Part shown: in pieces, positions 48,383 to 60,330 of the stretch
Layout of the letters: the number at the start of each line of letters is the position of its first letter
Numbering within the stretch: position 1 is the stretch's first letter
NCBI GenBank assembly: GCA_019054805.1
Contig: JAHQIY010000002.1
Location: 7,750,001 to 7,814,000, forward strand
Reading direction: 5' to 3'
Length of the DNA: 64,000 nt
From: Brachionus manjavacas
Taxonomy: Eukaryota > Rotifera > Eurotatoria > Ploima > Brachionidae
Translations under genes and position numbers: made by a program
The notes under the pieces: generated by a model
Databases searched by the model: none
What the model saw: only the letters and a program-made list of their open reading frames with translations
What the model was told of the DNA's origin: nothing

Positions 48383-51240
48383 CTAAATAAATGATTGAAT
48401 TAATTCTTTTAAAATATCTATGTTTGATTTTAGTATGCTGCGAGTAATAATCATATAATCACTCATATTTTCACTTTGTTTTTTGCAAATAATTCCACAA
48501 ATGCTGAAAAATTTTTCAATGAAAGCACTCGATGCATTAATATTTGACCAAAAACTTATATTCGATTTAATCAGGGCAAGCACGTCCTGTTTTGAAAGAA
48601 TAGCGGTTAAATATTTTATTTCCATGTCAAGCTCAATCTAAATTTAAAATTTTTCTGATTCATTGTTTTTAACACTAATGGCTTCATCGTCCTTTAAAAG
48701 CTCGTCCAGAAAGTCTCCATGATTATCAGATTGATTCTCATTTATAATTTAAGGATTCAATTCATTAGACTCATTTAGTTTTTCCTCATAGAAAAATTTC
48801 AAATAAACACATTTCAATGATTTTAGCCCATCAGCTACGACGTTTCTACAAAATAATTTGTTAATCCATAAATTCATTTTCCCGATGTTCAATACAGTTT
48901 CTGCCTTTAATTGATCTTTATATTTTGTTTTGATATTGAATAAAATATTCTTACCTTATAAAATTCAGATTCAATTTCAGATTTAAACTTATGCTTAAAG
49001 CAAACTATTAGGATTGTAGCAAGTCTTTCATCCTATTCCTCTAATTCCATTGTTTCCCAGCTATAAATAATTCTAAATAAACAAGGGATCAATGCAGATA
49101 TAGGGGAATTGTTATTTTGGAAACTAATGGTAAATCTATAAGCCGGTTTGAGAATTTGAAGGTAAGTTTCTATCTGCTTCAAACTAAGTGGGCATCTAAG
49201 ATTACTATCTTCGTCAATAAAAAGACCTTTATCGTATGCCCTTTTAACTGATTCCAGTTAAAGATACGTAGATGACCAGCGTGTTTTATTTTCAATACGT
49301 AGCCTTGATTTTTTAGTTGAAAAAACTTTGTATAGTTGGATTGATTTTTTTACATCATTGTTTGAGCTATTTAAGATTTAAAGGTTTTTCACCAATTGCA
49401 TGCATAGAGATTGCGTGGCGTACTGCTAAATTTGCTTTATGGCATGCACAAGAATATCTTGGAATGTTCTTATCCCCTATTTTAATATCAAAATCAGAAA
49501 CGATTTCTCCTTTCGAGGAATCGTACTCTCTAACTTCTTCTAAATCAAGTTCTTGAACGTTTTTATAGATGCGCATTCGATTTTTTTCAGAATGTTTTAG
49601 AGCGTTTGTGAAAGTTAAAGTTTTTAGGTCTTCAAAAATTTCTCTAACTTCATTTTGAGTCGAAATAATTTCTGTTTTACCTTCATTTTCTTCCAGTTCT
49701 CCACTTCCTGGTTCACAAAGAACCTGAATTGATTCAGCTTCCTGATAAATATTTTCGTCAATGAAAAAATCATCTCCTAATAAAAAATAAACTAAGTCAA
49801 TTTGTAAAATTTACTTTTATTTTTTTCATCTTCTAAATATTCATCTATTTTAAATTTTTCAATAGATAAGTCGATCTGGGTGAAAAAATATAAGATAATA
49901 CAAGACTACTGCCTTCATCACACACAATAGCTATTAAAACAGTAAAATATTCCAATTTAATTAATAAAATTTTTGTAATCACAATTACAATGAATTTTTT
50001 TTGTTAAAACTTAATCTACTCAATAGATTTAGCAGGGCTTTCCTTATGTTCTCTGCTGAATGTGATCCAGACATTGGAGTATACCCAATAACAAAAAATT
50101 CTTTCACAAAATGAGGATTCGAAGTTATTGCTGCGCATGCCATAAAATCGATGTTCTAATTGTTTGTCCATAAACCAATTCCTAGACAAATTGTGCTAGA
50201 GAGTTTTAATTTTTCATTAAGTTTTGTATAGACTTTATTTAAAACATTTGGAAGTGTGAAGCATCTCAAGTGTTAATGACTTGGAATTTCAATTGAGGGA
50301 TCTAAAATGTTCCTGAAGTAAGGGATTTTGAGTTGACTAAAACTCTCATTTGTAACTATAAACCATTTAACCAGCTCAAAAAGCTTATCATCTAGCCTTT
50401 TAACACTTTTATTCATCTGTTAATCATATCTAACAAACCATTCATATAAGATGTCATAATGTTTGTATTTTAAGTGCTGATTGCACACTCTAGCAAATGG
50501 AGCTTATAACTCTGAATTCCAAAGTTTGCAATGAAAAATTAGATTTTTGTCGGAAGGCATCGATGTTAACCGAAAAGGACGGAGAAAAAAATGTAAAAAT
50601 TGGTGTCTTCCCGAATATTGAATTTCCAATGTAGATAAATTTCTGGGGAAAAACCTTCTCTTTTGACAATTCAATCATCTTCTCAACACTTTAATCATTT
50701 TCAACATCTGTATCTCCAGATAAATGAATTTTATTTCTTGACATTTTTCCTTTGTTTTAATTTTTCGATTCTTAAAAAATTTCTTTTCCTATATTAAATA
50801 TCCTAAATTAGGATTTATTTCTTCTTCAATTGTTTCTAATTCACTCTCAACATCACTTTCGACCTCATCAGTGTATTCAGCAGTATCTTTCGAACATAAA
50901 GGGACAATGCTTTTAGGTTTTTCATTTGAAATCTTCTTTCTTGATTGTGGAGTTTCAATAATGTATGACTCAGGTCGATTTCTATTATGACTCTCTCTGT
51001 TGGATCTTAGTCTTACTTGTGTACTCGACTTTTTTTTTAATTTTAATACATCGTCAGAATTTGCGTTAAATGGAATAAAAAAATTACTAAATTCTGTTAA
51101 GGATTTCACAAGTAAAGAAGAAATGTCGAGGCAAAAAAAAAATAAGCGGTTTTCTAATACACTAATTTGGCTACAGAATTATGCTTTTTGTGTTACTCCC
51201 TGTCTGAGATCTTGTAAAAAATAATATTTCTCTATATTTT
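48383..51240 (-). pseudogene. hAT-family transposase relic
   Basis: Minus-strand segments in the right order for a hAT transposase: an N-terminal acidic region (50789-51109); ELVKWFIVTNESFSQLK near 50330; LDPSIEIPSHxHLRCFTLP; LSSTICLGIGLWTNxQ; MSGSHSAENIRKALLNLL near 50050; IPRYSCACHKANLAVRHA (49400-49460), the RCxCH-type segment; and the C-terminal dimerisation region at 48383-48625 (SFWSNINASSAFIEKFF). Stops and frameshifts separate the segments, so it is not functional. hAT transposases cut and paste elements with 8-bp duplications, as seen for the MITE at 44843; whether this relic belonged to the same family is unknown. No clear inverted termini were found around it. Confidence 0.8.
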
Positions 51241-51977
51241 TGGCTTCTCATTATTGATCTAAATAAAAAACTTATTTTGTTTAAAATAGATTTGTCCAAC
51301 AAACTTTAATCTTGGCTTCATTTAACGGAGTAACATGGATATATTATTATAACCGAAAATGAGTTTAATTAATAATTAGATTCTAAATTAAATCTTTAAA
51401 TACTTACTTTTACTTAAACATTCATTTATTAGATCATCTACTGATTTGCAACCGATTTGATCCTTCTGTAATAAACGTAGTTTTTGTTTATTATCTTTCA
51501 GTGTATAGACGAGTATTAATTTAATAACTCCCGCAATGCTTTGGTTGAGAGACCTTACAATAAAAAAAACAACTTTTTAAGGATAATCTTTGAAATAAAT
51601 TGGAATCTCAAACTAATAAGTGAAAAACTATCATTTATATACAGTAGTGATTTGATACTTGTGTTTTTACGTAAATTTACGTAATGAAAATTAGAACGTG
51701 AAAATAAAAATTACTGTATCTGTTTATAACTCAAATTATAATGACATTAAACTTGTGTTATAACACTTCTCTAACGAATTAGGATTCCCACTTTGGGAAA
51801 AAAATCAGCATAGAAAAAGCTATTTTACAGCCCAATTTTTTGATTGGTATTAGAAAAAATACTACGATTCAGCAAATGTTGTAATACCGGTATCCAAATA
51901 CTTTCTATTTGTAAGTTTTCCAATCCAAACTGGATGGAATCCTATCACCATTCTTATAAAAGTTTTTTAGAAAAAAG

Positions 51978-53031
51978 CATGTTAAAAGTCAAAATCAGTA
52001 GTGAAATTAAAAGTTAATTAAGCAATCTAATAATGTGTCGTTACAGTCTTTCCTCCGTATAACGAGACCCCATAAAACGAGAAACTCTTTATAACGAACA
52101 TTTTACCTGGAACCGATTACGAGCAATACAGAAAGATTTGAAAATGTTTTCGATAGAACGAGTTTCTATAGAACGAAAACTTGATAAAACGAGCTTATTT
52201 TGAAAGACCGCTTAATCATTTTCTTAAGAAAAGAAATTTCCTTTAACGAGCTTGAAAAAAAACTTTTACTCTTGTGTATTAAAAAAAAGATTAAAAAAAA
52301 TAAAAATAAAACAATTAATTTTGTTTTTATAATTGAATATATAAATAACTGAAAATACTTGATTGTCTAGTCTAATTGAAAAAAATGACAGATAAACTTG
52401 CTCAAAAATCTGTATCTCGCTTGAGACTAAATAGAAATTGTTAAAAAACATTGCGATCAAAAAATAACTACCACTACACTTTCTTAAGAATACAGCGTAA
52501 ATACATCGACGATATCAACAATTCTCTCGTCGAAGGCAAAAATATTAGAACATTTTGCTAAATTTTTTTCTAAATAAAAAATAAGATTTTTCCAACGTTG
52601 TTGACTTTTTGTTTAATGCTGAAAATATTGAACTAGAAGAATGTTAAACCAAACAATCCAGTATTAGAGATTTTGTAAAAAAAGCTTAATTTTTAGTTTT
52701 ATTTATCTTTTTTTTTAAACTTTTTCAATAAAAATTTTAATAAAGAAATAAAAATTGCACATCCTTTTTAATGGGATTTTGATAAAACGAGTTTCGATAT
52801 AACGAGCACAAAAATTTTCGCCCAACTTGCTCGTTATACCGAGGAACGACTGTAAACAGATGTCTAAACAAGTTTAAAATAGACAACTTTAAAAAAAAGA
52901 AATTGATGTGCGTAAAAAAAAGGCTTTTAAAAATTGACTTGTTATTAATCAATTTATTATTTGAATAGAATTTTTGAAAAAAAAACTTGAAACTTTTAAC
53001 TTTTTTACTACTGATTTTGACTTTTAACATG
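51978..53031. mobile_element. Inverted-repeat element containing a nested pogo-like element
   Basis: A perfect 25-bp inverted repeat (51978-52002 with 53007-53031; arm begins CATGTTAAAAGTCAAAATC) extends imperfectly by another 15 bp inward. Between the arms sits the 809-bp pogo-like element. Without it the outer element would be about 245 bp, a MITE size. Outer target duplication unresolved in T-rich flanks. Confidence 0.7.
52044..52852. mobile_element. pogo/Tigger-like DNA transposon
   Basis: Left end CAGTCTTTCCTCCGTATAAC and right end (reverse strand) CAGTCGTTCCTCGGTATAAC are imperfect inverted repeats, bounded by TA on each side (52042-52043 and 52853-52854), the Tc1/mariner/pogo target. 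Both termini are followed by repeated TAAAACGAG/TATAACGAG words, as in Tigger-type ends. No intact transposase is visible; it is a non-autonomous or decayed copy. Confidence 0.8.
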
Positions 53032-53550
53032 TTTTTTTTTTATTCGAGTCGTTAGGCTCAAGAGCTTTCGATCGGTATTTTTTCTTCAAAATAATATCAT
53101 GTTTTAGGCTAAATTAGTAAGGGTGTGCAAAATTTGAAGGGGTCTACAGACACTTTTTGAGAGGTTTTCAACAAACTTTTGCTCAATAACAACCGAAACT
53201 TGGCATGAAATGTTAACGAAGAATACAAAAAAAACTTCTATTTTTTTGTTCTCCTTCTTTCTTCTATTAAAACTTCTGTAGCGTGCTATATTAAATAATA
53301 AAAGAGATTTTCTTTTTTTGAACTCAAAAGCTAAAATCTCAATCTTTGGGTTCTATTCCTAATACCATTTTACCATTCACCATTTCATTCTTTCTCCATT
53401 CTTGAATGAATCTTAATATTGATATAAATAAAAATTTTAAAAAATTATTTGTTATATATGTAAGATAAAAATTTACCATATAGATGTTCGACTTGAAGCG
53501 AGCTGTCTGGTTGAATTGGTCATGTAGAATTTGATCCATTTGTTGCTATT

Positions 53551-53760
53551 TTATATTTTGATAGTCTGGTTTTCATATTTTTCGTCATTATTTTCACTAA
53601 TTGTAACATCTCGGTCAGAAAATTCTTCTTTGCTATCTGAACCCCAGCTAACCAATCCTTCATAAACACCATTAACTACTCTATCAATATTATCTTCAAT
53701 GAAAAATTCGTCTAATACAATGAAAAAAATCTGGATTTTCATTTCCGATTACACGATAAA
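53551..53760 (-). pseudogene. Fragment related to the hAT relic's acidic region
   Basis: The minus strand encodes DEFFIEDNIDRVV followed by an acidic stretch. The relic at 48383-51240 has DDFFIDENIY followed by an acidic stretch near 49760. I infer a second truncated copy of the same transposon protein region. Confidence 0.4.
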
Positions 53761-54330
53761 AAAAATTTGATTCAGAAATCTATTCTTAATCAAGTTCACT
53801 AAAGAAAGAATCTTTTGCTAAAGTCCAAAACAACCGGCACCAATTTTGTGTGATCTTTTTTAACTAAATCATTCATGATTCATTTTTCAGAATATAGGGC
53901 TCTATTTTCACTCATTAGCCATATTCTCCTTCATGTGCATTTTTTTTTGTTGTTTTTAACCAAATCAATTAAAACAGTCCTTGGTATATTAAGATCTAAA
54001 AGATATTAGATATTAGTTTAGTTTCGAAAAAAAATCATTTCTCAAACTTTAAAAAGATTTCATAATTTATTTAGTATGAATAAAAATTTTTTTATGATAC
54101 TTTTTTAGACCGTAAGTAATTAATGTTTATTAAAGGCTTCTTGGTGCATAATATTGGATCATATTTCGGCTTTATTATAGTTCGAAGTTAAAATTGCAAG
54201 CGTTTTAATATTTGAAATTAAACTCTTTGGTGAAATAGAATTAATGGATATACAATTATCGTTCACCAATAATATTTTTTTTATTCACCAAAAAAATATA
54301 ATCTAAGGCTTGTGACTTAAAAATATTTAT

Positions 54331-55190
54331 TTTTATTTATTTATTTGTTTTCTGTACCGAGCTAGGGCTTCTTCAGAATAAATTAAAAAAATCAAAATAA
54401 AAATAAAAAATTAAATTAAAGTTAGTAATTTAAGTTTATTAAAAGCTTCATGATGCACGATGTTGGAGGGAGTATCATATTTTAATTACTGCTGAATTCT
54501 GAATTGCTTGTAGTTTTTTGATATTATTTTCTGAAAATGAATTAAAGCAAGGAAAAGAATGGTCTAAAATTGATCCGATTAAAGATTTATATAAATTTCC
54601 TAGTGTTTTTTGAGTAAGACCCCATTTTTTATTTGACAATATCTTAATAATATTGAGCCTTTTGTTGCAGCATTCTTTAATTAAGTCTACTAATAAATTA
54701 AAATTTAACTTAGAATCAAATTTTATACCAAGAAACTTGATTTCTTTTTGGTTCATTATTCTGTTTCCATAAATTTTTAAGTTTAGATTATCACTCTCTT
54801 TTTTGTGCCTAGAGAAGACTACTGAACACGACTTTTCAACTGATATCTTCATTTTCCATTTAATAAGCCATTGTTCTAGTTCGTTGGTGTATTTAATTAT
54901 CTTATATTCTAGGTTCCCCTTTTTGTTATAAATGAAGAATGTAACTAGATCATCTGCGAAAAGCAGAGAGTATTCGTTATTTGTTTTGTTTCTTTTGGGG
55001 ATGTCATTAATATATATACTAAATAAAAGAGGACTAATTACTGAGCCTTGAGAAACACCTGCAGTTATTTGATATTCGTCGCTCAAGTGGTCATTCACAT
55101 TTACCTTAAATGTCCTACTATCTAAAAAGGATCTAATCCAGTTAGTCAAGTAATGAGGTGGATTCTTTAAAATTAGCTTGTGTTGAAATT
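54331..55190 (-). mobile_element. Jockey-like LINE 3' part with intact RT core and hairpin tail
   Basis: The minus strand has a 224-codon open frame (55149-54475) continuing upstream to about 55190. It encodes TNWIRSFLDSRTFKVNVN, GVSQGSVISPLLFSIYIND, SLLFADDLVTFF with intact catalytic DD, and KKWGLTQKTLGNLYKSLIGS. The 3' end at 54331-54385 has the CTGAAGAAGCCCTAGCTCGG hairpin-type word and a TAAA-rich tail. 5'-truncated, lacking the endonuclease. This is the only tail of the GGAGC family here that is attached to coding sequence, so it identifies the source of the solo tails. Confidence 0.85.
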
Positions 55191-55788
55191 AGCAAGAGAC
55201 CATTTTATGATTATTATATATAAGAGGCGATTGCTTTAAAAAATTTTTTTTTTCTATTAATTACTAAATTCAAACATAATAATATTGTATGGTGCTATCA
55301 ATCTGGAATTTGTTTCTCAACTGTGTATGAAACATAAATTAATAAATAATATATAATATATGAAACAATAATAAAACAACTGTAAATGAAACATAAATTT
55401 TGAACAATGAACAATTGATCAAGAAACTCTTTATGGAGATTAAGAAAATGTCTGTAAATACTTCGAGGAATGATACTTCTTTTGGCAGACAATTGAGAAG
55501 ATTGGAACAAAAGATTAGTGTTGAATGCCTAGAATATGAAAATTACTCGAATTTATAAATGAGCTGTTCACGTGCCAAAACAGAGGCTTAATTGACTAAG
55601 TTAAGTTTTTTTTTTCATAAAATTAGATTTTCATTAGATAGTAATTTAACTTTTTACTTTTATTTTGACTACTTGAATCTTTTACTTAAGCCTGCAATTT
55701 CTTAATTATTTAGATGTTTTTTTTTACCCCTCTTTTATGTAATCTAGACTTTAAAATTTTAAATTTTTAATGGATTAATTAATTATTT

Positions 55789-57144
55789 GACTGGTCAAAA
55801 GGCCTAATAGTCAGGCTCCCAAAGAAAGGTAACAAAATGATATGTGACAATTGGTGAGGAATAACACTGCTACCAATAGCAAGCAAGGCGTTCTGCAGTA
55901 TAATCTGGAAAGAATCAGGAACTCTTTGGATGTTATACTTAGAGAAGAACAAGCAGGTTTTAGACGAGGTAGAGGATGCATAGACCAGATATTTACACTT
56001 AGGAGCATCATAGAACAAAGTCTGGAATGGAATAGCCCCCTGTATCTTAACTTCATTGACTTCAAGAAAGCCTTTGATAGCATACACAGTGAAACCTTGT
56101 GGGCCATTTTAAGATCCTATGGCCTGCCACAGAAGATAGTTAACTTGATAAAACTCTTCTATGAGAAATTCGAGTGTAACGTGATTCTGGAAAAAGGAAA
56201 ATCTGAGAGTTTCAAAGTGTGTACAGGAGTCAGACAAGGGTGCGTTCTCTCTCCGACACTATTCCTAATATTGATTGACTATGTCATGAAGAAAACTACT
56301 GTTAGTGCGAGAGGTATTCAATGGGGATTAACTGCAAAACTTGAAAACTTAGACTTTGCGGATGATCTGGTGTTAATATCTAATACAGAAGCACATATGC
56401 ATATGAAGACGCAAGACTTGGCGAACAACGCTAAACCAACCGGACTCGAAATAAATGGAGACAAAACGAAAGTTATGTGCATAAACACCAAATTGGATAC
56501 CCCGATCATCATCGATGGTACACAAATCGAGTGTGTAAATGAGTTCATACACCAGGTAGCACTGTCAGCACAACGTTGGGAACACACAGAGACATTAAGA
56601 ATATACTTGGTAAAGCAAAGAGTGTCTTTGCTAGACTCCGACCAGCATGGAAATCAAAAAGCTACAGCAAGGAAACAAAGCTTAAACTATACAACAGTGT
56701 AGTAAAAGCAACATTGATGTACGGAAGATAATTTTGAGGGATGAGTGAATCTGACAGGAAAAGCCTTAACACCTTCCACACTGGAAGCCTGTGGAGGATT
56801 CTCGGGAAACACTGGCCTGAGACATTGTCAAATGCTGAGCTTTACACAAGAACAAATTCAGAACCATTAAGTCAATGCATTAAGAGCAAAAGGCTGCGAT
56901 GGCTCGGGCATGTACTTAGAATGAAAGATACACGGATACCAAAAAAGGCCCTTCAATGGACACCTCAAGGGCAACGTAAGGTAGGACGATCAGCAGTAAC
57001 ATGGAGGTCAACAATCACGAAAGAGCTCATCGAAATGGGTATGACATGGGGAGAAGCAAGGGTAAAGGCAAAAGATCGACTTGAGTGGAAATCAAAAGTA
57101 ATTACTCTATGCTCCACAAGGAGTGAATAAGGAAAAAAAAAAAA
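55789..57144 (+). mobile_element. 5'-truncated LINE with poly(A) tail and 12-bp target duplication
   Basis: Direct repeats AATTAATTATTT (55777-55788 and 57145-57156) bound a 1,356-bp insertion ending in a poly(A) run (57133-57144). It encodes most of an RT: REEQAGFRRGRGCIDQIFTL, FIDFKKAFDSIHSETLW, GVRQGCVLSPTLFLILIDY, LDFADDLVLIS, then the C-terminal RWLGHVLRMKDTRIPKKALQ and WTPQGQRKVGR. Defects: a stop near 55855, frameshifts near 55912 and 56548, and TAA and TGA codons near 56730-56740. Similar to APE-type endonuclease-reverse transcriptases common in flatworms and cnidarians. A decayed copy lies at 61290-61700. Confidence 0.9.
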
Positions 57145-57209
57145 AATTAATTATTTATGAAAATTAATGCGATTTGTAAATCACCATTTTTTTTTAATTG
57201 TAATTTGTA

Positions 57210-57270
57210 TTTTTGTGTTTCTTTTTAAATATGCCTATGAGACTTTAAATTTAAATAAATAAATAAAATT
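57210..57270 (+). mobile_element. Possible LINE tail, (TAAA)n
   Basis: AAATTTAAATAAATAAATAAAA follows a short non-AT segment (GCCTATGAGACTTT). It resembles + strand LINE tails such as 11971-11990, but no coding part or clear hairpin is attached. Confidence 0.3.
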
Positions 57271-57429
57271 AGTTGAGATGGCCAAACTGGTGCCTGCAAG
57301 CAAATCTTTCAATGAATGCTGGAAAAAAGCAGAAAGATGCCTAATAACATAAAAGTCAGCAAAAAAAATGTATTGATTTTTAAAATTCAGAATAAAAGTA
57401 CAAAATTAAAATTTTTTTTAATTTAATTT

Positions 57430-57510
57430 TCTTACATACAAGAAATGATGTAATATTACGTAAACTTATATTCTCTGACGTAAAATTACGTAAAATAATT
57501 TAATTAACTT
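57430..57510. repeat. TTACGTAA-type island
   Basis: ATGATGTAATATTACGTAAAC and GACGTAAAATTACGTAAAAT within 80 bp, the same words as at 38990-39180. No further structure. Confidence 0.45.
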
Positions 57511-57909
57511 AGCAATTATACTGTTGAGCTTTAACCACTGTAACTGTATTTAATAGTATTTCTAGTAGAAATAAATAAAAAATAATTTATGAAAGTTTTT
57601 TTTTAATTTATTTAATAAAATTATTAGACTGATATTATGACCAAAATATATTTTTTCCTATTTAATTCATTTTTAAGCAAAGCTTCCTTCTTTTTTGAAA
57701 TATTTTAATCTAGCTCTTTTTTTAATTCATTTAAAATTCTTCGTATTTTAAATTATTTAATTATTAAGCAACAACTCATGTGGATTGATGATTCCCAAAT
57801 TGATATTAAGTGCTATTAAATTAAATTAATTATTTTTTTATACAAAAACCAAAATTTTAAATAAAAATCTTGATCTTTTTGATATTTTTTTGATATTTTT
57901 TAAATCAAA

Positions 57910-59985
57910 ATGAAATACACTTTTTATTTTCTGACTTGGTTTCAAATTATAACAGCCCAAGACGATTTTACAGTTGTTTAAAAAAAAAATAATAATTCAG
58001 AATGTCTGCTTTTTAAAAAAATGATCGATATAAGAAAGCTTTTGTCTAGATCAGAGTCTTTTTCGACTTTTAGCTTAACAGTGTCTGGTTTTCACTCAAT
58101 GAGCCAGCTTCACCTTGAATGCTTTGCTTTTGGAAATTTTTTTCTACTTGGCATTGACTTGGTTCCCAACAAACCAATTATATTAGAAGACAGTGATAAA
58201 CTAACATTCAATTTCTTACTAGCAAATGATTCACAATTTTCTATTAATTTTGTTAATTTCAAAGGTATAGATGTCAATTTTAACATGTTTAAATCGATGC
58301 CAATTTTTCATCAAAATTCAATAATATTCAAATATTCACAATTTTTGGTGTACAACAACCGAAAAAAAGTAAAAAATTGTGATAAAATATTACCTTTATT
58401 TAGAAATATTCAGTCATTATATTTTTCCAATTCGGTAAAATATTCACCATTTATTTGCCCATTGTTGTTTAATGATTCATATTTTGACTATCTTATCTTT
58501 GATGGCTTATGTGACACTTTTATAAGAAAAAATATATTGGGATTTCTGGATTCAAATATTTCAACTACAAACAAAATTACAAATGTTATGCTTTATTTTT
58601 TTAATTTTAAACTTTCAAATGCTTTATTGAACAAACAAATATTTAATTATACCAGCTTTTTAAGATTAGAAGGTACTTTAAAAAAAATTGACATGGAGCC
58701 ATTTTTTGCGCTTAATAATTTGAAAATCTTACGAATCTATTTAAAAAATTTAAATGTCTTAATTTCAAATAATGCAACTTGGCTTACTAGCATTGGAAAC
58801 AGATTCAATGTAGAGCTTGGATTTTTAGGTGGTTATTCTTTTTTTGATCAAGATTTTTGTTTATTTAAATCATTCAACAGTTTTATTGAAATCGCCATTA
58901 ATAGAATGGAAACAACTTGTACATGCACCATCATGTATTTATGGTCTCAAAGTAACTCTATTAAATATTTGCCAATTAATTGCTTTGATTTTAAACAAGA
59001 GTGCAATTTTACACAACTAGCTTTAGCTTGTGATAAAAATCTAAAAATTAAATACAAAGAAGATCAATATGATTTTTATTTTAGGTCAGAAAATATAAGT
59101 TTGGTCAATTTAGTGTTAATACCAATTTTTGGTCTATTGGGTTTGGTCACAAATGGTTTGAACATATTAGTTCTAATTAATGGAAACAAAATTAATATCA
59201 TGAACGAGAAAAAGTCCTCTAAAGGCCTACTAAAGTTGATTAAAATCAATTCAATTCTAAATTTTATCTATTGCTTTATATATTTGTTCCATATGGCAAA
59301 TATTTTTGTTGTGTCGTGTCGGTCGGTTTTGTCTCTGATGATAAATTTGGAGAGTGTTTTTACAATTGAAATAAACGATGTTAAATTTTTGGCCAGAAAT
59401 GATTATTTAGATTTTCCGATCAAGAACACTTTTATCAATGTTTTAAAGAATTCATTTAGAAAGCCTATTTTGGGACTAGCCAGCATTGAAAGAGACTATG
59501 ATCCATTCTATTTTGCACTTTATTTCCTTAAATTTTTTGTGAATGATATTTTACTTTACTTTTTAAATATAACTTTTGATTTTTTTCTTTTATATAGACT
59601 TAAAAAATATCTAAATCGGAGATCAACTGCTACACCCAGCCAAACAAATCAAGCAACTACGAAAAAAAAAATTCAAGAGAAAAAAAATCTTGAATTCAGA
59701 ACAACATTTGCTATTGTAGTAAATTGTTTCATTCTTTTAATTTTCCGACTATTGGAACTTATGATTTCAGCGTTTATCTTTTATAAAATAATTGCAACAG
59801 ATTATTGCAGTTTAACCGAAAAGATTTGCACCAATATTTACCATTTAGGCAGTATGATCTATTTAATTTCATGTTCTGTTAATATAGTAATTTATTCAAA
59901 TTCAAATTTTGTATTTCGTGAAACGATTAATGACTATATTATTTTTTTTAAACAACAATTTTACAAAATATTTAGTTTTTTTTAA
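57910..59985 (+). CDS. 7TM-like orphan receptor with large ectodomain; in-frame stop after signal peptide
   Basis: An ATG at 57910 begins a 23-codon signal-peptide-like sequence (MKYTFYFLTWFQIITAQDD). A TAA at 57979-57981, beside a long A run, then interrupts the frame, which reopens at once and continues through ATG 58021 for 654 codons. The ectodomain (about 350 residues) has spaced Leu/Phe and Asn motifs vaguely like leucine-rich repeats and several N-glycosylation sites. Membrane segments, numbered from M58021, are about 360-385, 410-436, 497-525, 561-590 and 609-632; the last contains NIVIYSNSNFVFR, resembling the NPxxY-x-FR end of rhodopsin-like receptors. No DRY motif and no clear TM3/TM4 are seen. 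Function unknown; probably a divergent surface receptor or its pseudogene. Either the upstream stop is an A-run error, or translation starts at 58021 without a signal peptide. Confidence 0.7.
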
Positions 59986-60018
59986 TTTTGATTAATTTCT
60001 AATTTAAAAATTTAAAAT

Positions 60019-60029
60019 AATAAAATAAA
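60019..60029 (+). terminator. Candidate poly(A) signal of the receptor gene
   Basis: Two overlapping AATAAA hexamers 34-44 nt after the stop at 59983-59985. Confidence 0.4.
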
Positions 60030-60079
60030 TTTCAAATATGTAAAACAATATGTAAAACTGTGTTTTTAAATTTTTTTTT

Positions 60080-60330
60080 GTTTAACAAGTTAGGTGAAAG
60101 AATACGTCCTGTTTGACACCCTCAGTTGTTGTGATAATATATCCTGCCTTATTCTGAGACTGCAGTAGCAGTTTAACAGGCGCCATATTTCATTTAGTAT
60201 GTTGTTAGTAAGCTTACAGAACAGTCTATCCTTCCATAGTTTATCAAAAGCTTTACTTGCATCTACAAAGATAACATGCGTTTTTAAATTTTTCTGTCGA
60301 TAAAAGTTGATAGTCTCATTTACCTAAAAA
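60080..60330 (-). mobile_element. LINE reverse transcriptase fragment
   Basis: Minus strand encodes HVIFVDASKAFDKLWKDRLF, the RT motif with the first catalytic Asp, and then a degenerate GVKQ-type segment. Closest in this window to the split LINE at 40974-43060, which has VVSLDAEKAFNKVWRDGLF. Ends within 100 bp of the receptor stop codon. Confidence 0.7.

Noticed and set aside
52266-52460. Minus frame inside the pogo-like element as transposase
   Set aside because: No helix-turn-helix or DDE motif; too short and AT-driven.
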